Assembly: GCA_023664185.1 (NCBI GenBank)
Contig: JAMPGA010000001.1
Coordinates: forward strand, 146,305-210,304
Source: Muribaculaceae bacterium
GTDB taxonomy: Bacteria > Bacteroidota > Bacteroidia > Bacteroidales > Muribaculaceae
Direction of reading: 5' to 3'
Length of the DNA stretch: 64,000 nt
Each line of letters opens with the position of its first letter. The first letter of the stretch is position 1. The position numbers were made by a program, and so were the translations under genes. A model generated the notes under the pieces. The model had not been told where the DNA came from. It was given only the letters and a program-made list of their open reading frames with translations, and made no database searches. Of the stretch, positions 59,204-64,000 are shown piece by piece.

Positions 59204-60589
59204 ATGTTTCAAAGAGGAAAATACGGACGATTCATACATACTATATTTGCGCTGGTTGACTTTGTAGTGCTCAACCTGTCGTTTCTGGTGCTTGTGCTTG
59301 TCCACGTAGGCATCGACAATCTTCATACCCGTCTGATATGGCTGCTGCTCAATGTGGCCTACATCCCGTCGGCCCTATGGATGAGCGATGTGCACAAGGA
59401 GCGCCCCATGATGATGGAGCGTGTGATGCGCACCACTCTGCTGGCCATTGGAGCCCATGCTCTGTGTTTCATCACCCTGCTCTATCTGATGGAGCTCGAC
59501 GACATACCCTGGACGGTGCTGACGGAATTCTATATCCTGTTTGCCGCCCTGCTGATGTTGTGGCGCATTTCAGGTCAGGCCATTCTGAAGCGATTCCGCC
59601 GACTGGGTGGCAATATACGCCGCATCATAATAATAGGTTGCGGCAACACGGCCAGAAGGCTCTATGAGGAGATTTACACACATCCGGAGTTTGGATATGA
59701 GGTGATGGGATTTTTTGACATCTACTGTCCGCCCGACTTTCCCTATAAGGATCTCTATCGTGGCAATCTGCGTGAGCTGAGCACCTTTGCGGCCTCAAAC
59801 CGTCCTGACGAGCTATACTACACACTCTCGGGCGAAGATCAGGAGGCCGTGCAGCAGACGGTGAGCATCTGCGACGCCGAGATGACACGGTTCTACTTCG
59901 TGCCCCGACTCTCGCATTATCTGTCAAAGAATTTCCGCCAGACGCAGATAGGCACTGTGCCGGTGATGGCCGTGCTCAACAATCCGCTGGAGTCAAACAT
60001 CAACGCAGCCATGAAGCGCGGGTTCGACATACTGTTCTCCTCGGCGTTCCTGCTGGTGTCACCTCTTATATTTATACCCGTGGCCATAGCCATAAAGCTG
60101 ACGTCGCCGGGGCCGGTGTTCTTCCGTCAGAGGCGCACGGGATATATGGGCAATGAATTCTGGTGCTACAAGTTTCGCACCATGCATGTCAACAACGACG
60201 CCGATTCGCTCCAGGCCAGCAAGGATGATCCCAGAAAAACAAGTCTGGGCGACTTCCTGAGGCGCACCAGCATCGACGAGCTGCCGCAGTTCTACAATGT
60301 ACTGCGCGGCGAGATGTCGGTGGTGGGCCCACGGCCCCATATGCTCAAGCACACCGAGGACTACAGCCGCCTCATCAGCAACTATATGGTGAGACACTTC
60401 ATCAAGCCGGGCATAACGGGCTGGGCTCAGGTGATGGGCTACCGCGGCCAGACCGAGGAGCTATGGCAGATGGAGCGCCGTGTGGAACACGATATATGGT
60501 ACATAGAGCACTGGAGCTTCCTGCTTGACGTGAAAATCATAATCCGCACCATAATAAACGCCTTGCACAAAGATCAAAACGCATTTTAA
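59204..60589 (+). CDS. Undecaprenyl-phosphate sugar phosphotransferase, WcaJ type
   Basis: A 461-residue polyprenyl glycosylphosphotransferase. Four N-terminal transmembrane helices (about 10-130), a Rossmann-like middle domain with RRIIIIGCGNTARRLYEEIY (about 139-158), a fifth hydrophobic segment after MKRGFDILFSSAFLL, and the catalytic domain with PVFFRQRRTGYMG, CYKFRTMHV, RRTSIDELPQFYNVL, MSVVGPRPH and GITGWAQVMGYRG. It starts surface or capsular polysaccharide synthesis by loading a sugar phosphate, often glucose-1-phosphate, on undecaprenyl phosphate. No glycosyltransferase cluster adjoins it; recQ follows after 6 bases. Confidence 0.9.
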   Translation: MFQRGKYGRFIHTIFALVDFVVLNLSFLVLVLVHVGIDNLHTRLIWLLLNVAYIPSALWMSDVHKERPMMMERVMRTTLLAIGAHALCFITLLYLMELDDIPWTVLTEFYILFAALLMLWRISGQAILKRFRRLGGNIRRIIIIGCGNTARRLYEEIYTHPEFGYEVMGFFDIYCPPDFPYKDLYRGNLRELSTFAASNRPDELYYTLSGEDQEAVQQTVSICDAEMTRFYFVPRLSHYLSKNFRQTQIGTVPVMAVLNNPLESNINAAMKRGFDILFSSAFLLVSPLIFIPVAIAIKLTSPGPVFFRQRRTGYMGNEFWCYKFRTMHVNNDADSLQASKDDPRKTSLGDFLRRTSIDELPQFYNVLRGEMSVVGPRPHMLKHTEDYSRLISNYMVRHFIKPGITGWAQVMGYRGQTEELWQMERRVEHDIWYIEHWSFLLDVKIIIRTIINALHKDQNAF

Positions 60590-60595
60590 GAGCCA

Positions 60596-62728
60596 ATGAC
60601 TCCACTCCAAGAGAAAGCCAAGGCTCTTCTGAGCCGATTTTATGGCTATGCTTCGTTCCGTCCGCTGCAGATGGAGATAATAGAAAATGCCATGTCGGGT
60701 CGCGACTCCGTGGTGCTCATGCCCACGGGTGGAGGCAAGTCGGTGTGCTATCAGATACCGGCGCTGCTCTCCGAGCCCGGAGTAGTTGTGGTGGTGTCGC
60801 CACTGATTGCGCTTATGAAAGATCAGGTGGCCGCGCTCAACGCCAACGGCATCCCGGCAGCGGCGGTCAACTCGATGCAGAGCGAGGAGGAGAACGAAAA
60901 CATATTGCGACAGCTCTCAACCGGCCGCATCAAGCTGCTGTATATCTCACCCGAAAGACTTCTGACCGAGATAGACCGATGGTCGAGAGAGCTGCCCATA
61001 GTGCTGTTTGCCATCGATGAAGCACACTGTATCTCGCAATGGGGACACGACTTTCGTCCGGGCTACACAAAGTTGACACGTATAAAAGAGGTGTATCCCA
61101 CCGTTCCCATCATGGCTCTGACGGCTACGGCCGATCGCATAACCCGCGACGACATAGCCACCCAGCTGCGCCTCGTAGACCCGCAGCTGTTCATCGGCTC
61201 GTTTGACAGGCCCAATCTGTCACTGAAGGTGCTGGTAAATCCGGGCAAAGTGCAGAAGCTCAGGATAATTTCAAATCTCATAGACCGCCACCGCATGGAT
61301 TCGGGTATAGTCTACTGCATATCGCGCAAAGCAGCTGAGGATATGGCTCGCCAGCTTGATGAGCGTGGCTATCGGGCAGGGGTATATCATGCCGGACTCT
61401 CGACCAGCGAACGCAATCGGGCTCAGGAGCTGTTTATAAACGGCGACCTGCAGGTGATATGCGCCACTGTGGCTTTCGGGATGGGGATAGACAAGAGTAA
61501 TATCAGGTGGGTGGTGCACAACAATATGCCCCGCAACATCGAAAGCTATTATCAGGAGATAGGACGCGCCGGCCGAGACGGTGCGCCGGCCGAGACGGTG
61601 ATGTTTTACTCCTATGCCGACATAGCCACGCTGCAGAGCTTCGTAGACGAGAGCGGCCAGCAGGCACTCAACTCAGAGAAACTGTCGAGGATGAAGGAGT
61701 ATGCCGAGGCTTCGCTGTGCCGCAGGCGCATATTGCTGAGCTACTTCAACGAAAGCATGGATCATGACTGCGGCAATTGCGACGTGTGTCTCAACCCTCC
61801 GGCCCGCTTCGACGGCACAATCATAGCACAGAAAGCTTTGAGCGCAATCATCCGGACCGGGCAGAGCGTAGGCATCACAATGCTCATCGACATCCTGCGC
61901 GGGGCGTCGCGCCAGGAACTGGTGCAACGCGGTCTGCACACCATTAAGACTTATGGTGCTGGACGCGATATGAGCTTTGCACAGTGGAACGCCTATATCA
62001 CTCAGATGATACAGCTGGGGCTTATAGACATAGCTTACAATGAGGCAAATCATCTGAAAGCTACGTCATATGGTCTTAGAATATTGAAAGACCGACTGCC
62101 AGTAGAGCTCTCGCTCTATATCCCCGAAGCCATCGGGAAGGGGCGCAAGAAAAAGTCTGCAGAGCAGGCTACCCCTACCCTATCGCCAGCCGAACAGCTC
62201 ATGGAAGCGCTCAAAGAGGTGCGCATAAAACTGGCACGCGAGGAAAAAGTAGCTCCGTATCTGGTGATCACCGACAAGACGCTGATGGAACTGGTGAAAA
62301 AAGAGCCTCTGACCATGGAAGATTTCTCGACCATAGAAGGCATAGGCGAGCGGCGCACGGTGAAATACTGGAAACCGTTTGTCACAGCCATACGCAAGCA
62401 TAAAGGCATACGTCAAAGCATGGGCAAGGGATTCTCCACCCGTGAGACACTGCTGCTGCTCAAAGCCGGATATGATATAGACGCCATCGCAAACGCCAAG
62501 GAGATAAAGCCTCAGACCGTCTATGGCCACATAGCCGAACTGATAAACCAGGATCAGCTCACCGACTTCTCAGGAATCATCACCCGGCAGCAATACCTTA
62601 GGGTTATGGAGGTAGCCAAAGAGCATCCTGGAGAGCTTTATGAAATTCTGGGATCAGAGATGCCCAGCGGTTTGCCTAAAGTAGCATTGGCAATAAGCGA
62701 CTTCCTATTGCGACACAAATCAAACTGA
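60596..62728 (+). CDS. recQ: ATP-dependent DNA helicase RecQ
   Basis: A 710-residue 3'-5' helicase, longer than E. coli RecQ (609). Helicase motifs: FRPLQMEIIENAMSGRD, Walker A MPTGGGKSVCYQ, DEAH box with AIDEAHCISQWGHDFRPGY, TATA region and the arginine-finger motif YYQEIGRAGRDG. The zinc cysteines are C in LCRRRILLSYF and DCGNCDVC. A winged-helix RQC domain (about 405-510), an HRDC domain (about 530-605) and a C-terminal helix-turn-helix domain (about 620-710) follow. It acts in replication-fork repair. Six bases separate its end from the opposing dapA end. Confidence 0.95.
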   Translation: MTPLQEKAKALLSRFYGYASFRPLQMEIIENAMSGRDSVVLMPTGGGKSVCYQIPALLSEPGVVVVVSPLIALMKDQVAALNANGIPAAAVNSMQSEEENENILRQLSTGRIKLLYISPERLLTEIDRWSRELPIVLFAIDEAHCISQWGHDFRPGYTKLTRIKEVYPTVPIMALTATADRITRDDIATQLRLVDPQLFIGSFDRPNLSLKVLVNPGKVQKLRIISNLIDRHRMDSGIVYCISRKAAEDMARQLDERGYRAGVYHAGLSTSERNRAQELFINGDLQVICATVAFGMGIDKSNIRWVVHNNMPRNIESYYQEIGRAGRDGAPAETVMFYSYADIATLQSFVDESGQQALNSEKLSRMKEYAEASLCRRRILLSYFNESMDHDCGNCDVCLNPPARFDGTIIAQKALSAIIRTGQSVGITMLIDILRGASRQELVQRGLHTIKTYGAGRDMSFAQWNAYITQMIQLGLIDIAYNEANHLKATSYGLRILKDRLPVELSLYIPEAIGKGRKKKSAEQATPTLSPAEQLMEALKEVRIKLAREEKVAPYLVITDKTLMELVKKEPLTMEDFSTIEGIGERRTVKYWKPFVTAIRKHKGIRQSMGKGFSTRETLLLLKAGYDIDAIANAKEIKPQTVYGHIAELINQDQLTDFSGIITRQQYLRVMEVAKEHPGELYEILGSEMPSGLPKVALAISDFLLRHKSN

Positions 62729-62734
62729 ACCAGA

Positions 62735-63631
62735 CTAACTGAGCCAGCCGCTTTCGGCCTCAAGGCCACGGCGCACAACCTCGCTCACCGAAACCAAAGG
62801 CAGGCGAAGCACTTCGCCATAGGCCGGAAACATGGCATGGAGCAAAGCCTTGATGCCAGCCGGATTGCCGTCCTTGAATAGCAGCGAATACAGAGCCGAA
62901 AAACGCTGATGTAGCTTGGTGGCCTCCTTGTGGCACTCAGGATCAAGGCTCACATGAATCATCTCGGAGAACAGCCGGGGAGCCGCATTGCCAAGCACCG
63001 AAATCACCCCGTCGCCTCCCAGACCGATCATAGTATGGGCAAGCGAATCGTCACCCGAAATCACCAGAAATCCATCAGGACGCCGGGTGATGACAAGCGC
63101 AGCCTGCTCCATATTGCCCGAAGCCTCCTTGATACCCACGATCTTGCCGTGATTCTCATAGGCAAGACGTATGATAGTATCCACACTCATGTTCACCCCG
63201 GTTCGTCCCGGGATATTATACAGAATCACTGGTATCGGACAAGCCTTGGCAATGGTCGTGAAATGGCGATACATACCCTCCTGGGTTGGCTTATTGTAAT
63301 ACGGAACCACCGAGAGGATAGCATCAAACTCATTCAACCGAGGCATTGCGCCGATATCCTCAACCACACAACGGGTGCAATTTCCACCCATTCCCAGCAC
63401 TACCGGAACCCGGCCGGCCACCCTGTCAAGGATATGGAGCGCCAACGTCCGACGTTCATCAGCCGTCAGTGTCGGAGTTTCAGCCGTAGTGCCCAGCGCC
63501 ACAATATAATCTGCACCACCGTCGATAAGGTAGTCGACATGTGCATCCAAAGCCTCATAGTCAATGGATTCATCAGCCTTAAAGGGGGTTGTGAGCGCGA
63601 CCCCCATGCCGCGCAGTCGTGAGGTAATCAT
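62735..63631 (-). CDS. dapA: 4-hydroxy-tetrahydrodipicolinate synthase
   Basis: A 298-residue TIM-barrel aldolase that condenses pyruvate with aspartate semialdehyde, the first committed step of lysine/diaminopimelate synthesis. GMGVALTTPFKADESIDYEA at the N-terminus, LGTTAETPTL, the catalytic tyrosine in VILYNIPGRTGV and the Schiff-base lysine in IVGIKEASGN are present. It has its own promoter and ends 6 bases from recQ, convergently, with no room for a terminator between them. Confidence 0.95.
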   Translation of the reverse strand: MITSRLRGMGVALTTPFKADESIDYEALDAHVDYLIDGGADYIVALGTTAETPTLTADERRTLALHILDRVAGRVPVVLGMGGNCTRCVVEDIGAMPRLNEFDAILSVVPYYNKPTQEGMYRHFTTIAKACPIPVILYNIPGRTGVNMSVDTIIRLAYENHGKIVGIKEASGNMEQAALVITRRPDGFLVISGDDSLAHTMIGLGGDGVISVLGNAAPRLFSEMIHVSLDPECHKEATKLHQRFSALYSLLFKDGNPAGIKALLHAMFPAYGEVLRLPLVSVSEVVRRGLEAESGWLS

Positions 63632-63697
63632 GAGAACGGAACGTGAGTGAAACTATCTACCGGAATAACGCCCGAGAGCATCCGGCGGTTCGCGGTA

Positions 63698-63730
63698 CAA
63701 AGTTACAAAAATTAAAAATCCACACCCAAA
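63698..63730 (-). promoter_or_regulatory. Promoter of dapA
   Basis: On the minus strand TTTG (63727-63730), 21 bases, TAACTTTG (63698-63705); boxes exact, spacing at the long end. Confidence 0.65.
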
Positions 63731-63818
63731 AATCGGCCTCAAAAGCACACACCCACCCCACCGTCACCCCTACATCCAAAACTTTCGATCACAAAAAGAG
63801 CAAAAACTTCAAAAAAAA

Positions 63819-63850
63819 TTTGCACATCAAAAAAAAAGTGCCTACCTTTG
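63819..63850 (+). promoter_or_regulatory. Promoter of the tRNA-Gln gene
   Basis: TTTG (63819-63822), 20 bases, TACCTTTG (63843-63850); both boxes exact. Predicted start about 63857, some 32 bases before the tRNA. Confidence 0.75.
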
Positions 63851-63888
63851 CATAGTCAAAACGGAAACACCCCGTTAAGACTTCAAAT

Positions 63889-63959
63889 TGCCTTGTGGTG
63901 TAATGGTAGCACGTCGGATTCTGGTTCCGCCTGTGAGGGTTCGAATCCTTCCAAGGCAA
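63889..63959 (+). tRNA. tRNA-Gln, anticodon CTG
   Basis: A 71-base tRNA. Acceptor stem TGCCTTG (63889-63895) pairs with CAAGGCA (63952-63958), discriminator A. The D arm has stem GTG/CAC with TAATGGTAG in the loop, the anticodon loop TTCTGGT places CTG at 63921-63923 (reads CAG), and the T arm has GAGGG-TTCGAAT-CCTTC with one G-T. The outermost anticodon-stem pair is a T-C mismatch. CCA is not encoded. Most Gln tRNAs read with TTG; this is the minor isoacceptor. Confidence 0.92.
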
Positions 63960-63969
63960 CAAAGCAAAA

Positions 63970-64000
63970 TCGCAATCAACTAAATAACAGTTGGTTGCGA
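63970..64000 (+). terminator. Terminator after tRNA-Gln (runs to window end)
   Basis: TCGCAATCAAC (63970-63980) pairs with GTTGGTTGCGA (63990-64000), 11 pairs including one G-T, nine-base loop. Any T run lies beyond the window. Confidence 0.65.

Overview
The window looks like a chromosomal segment of a Bacteroidales gut bacterium, most consistent with the family Muribaculaceae. What points there: promoters of the Bacteroidetes type (TTTG or TTG, 19-21 bases, TAnnTTTG) in front of many genes; type III glutamine synthetase; a PorT-type beta-barrel protein; a succinate-to-propionate decarboxylase operon with the Bacteroidetes OadG variant; two GH31 enzymes and a pullulanase; and an oxalate-degradation cluster of the kind reported from mouse-gut Muribaculaceae. 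The family assignment is an inference from gene content, not from a marker gene.

Layout. 1-3 kb: end of meso-diaminopimelate dehydrogenase, a LysM/periplasmic-binding protein and an outer-membrane beta-barrel protein (+). 3-11 kb (-): formyl-CoA transferase (frc), oxalyl-CoA decarboxylase (oxc), an AEC-family transporter, then pyruvate:ferredoxin oxidoreductase. 11-14.4 kb (+): tyrosine recombinase, hibernation factor, ndk and an M23 peptidase, with two blocks of intergenic palindromic repeats. 14.7-24 kb (-): lipoprotein, NhaD, then dapF-dapL-glnN, a remnant-like micro-ORF, malate dehydrogenase and an iron alcohol dehydrogenase. 24-30 kb (+): U32 protein, zinc-type ABC binding protein and ATPase without a permease, and a PA14-containing GH31. 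30-41 kb (-): dnaJ-grpE, ispE, then GH31-TlpA-pulA, a membrane acyltransferase and a Gly/Asn/Pro-repeat secreted protein. 41-47.8 kb (+): sppA, lpxK, punA, thiL, menD. 47.8-55.5 kb: metal permease-HMA fusion, amidase, tcdA, an unknown small protein, and the five-gene methylmalonyl-CoA epimerase/decarboxylase operon. 55.7-56.8 kb: rpsF-rpsR-rplI. 57-64 kb: DUF349 protein, WcaJ-like sugar-phosphate transferase, recQ, dapA and tRNA-Gln.

How the genes fit together. Frc and Oxc turn oxalate into formate and CO2 through formyl-CoA and oxalyl-CoA, and the AEC carrier plausibly moves oxalate or formate; gene content matches the E. coli yfdW/yfdU/yfdV set. The biotin-dependent decarboxylase (mmdA, biotin carrier, OadG, OadB) with the epimerase makes propionate while pumping sodium, and NhaD can use or balance that gradient. 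Malate dehydrogenase and PFOR belong to the same anaerobic fermentation. DapA, DapL, DapF and Ddh give two possible routes to meso-diaminopimelate. The GH31 enzymes and pullulanase break down alpha-linked glucans or xyloglucan fragments.

The most interesting items are the oxalate cluster with strong hairpins between its genes, the two arrays of modular palindromes around ndk and the M23 peptidase, a DnaJ lacking one zinc-ligand cysteine, the permease-less zinc transporter pair, the lamin-tail/OadG fusion, and several structured non-coding intervals. I saw no CRISPR array, prophage or insertion sequence.
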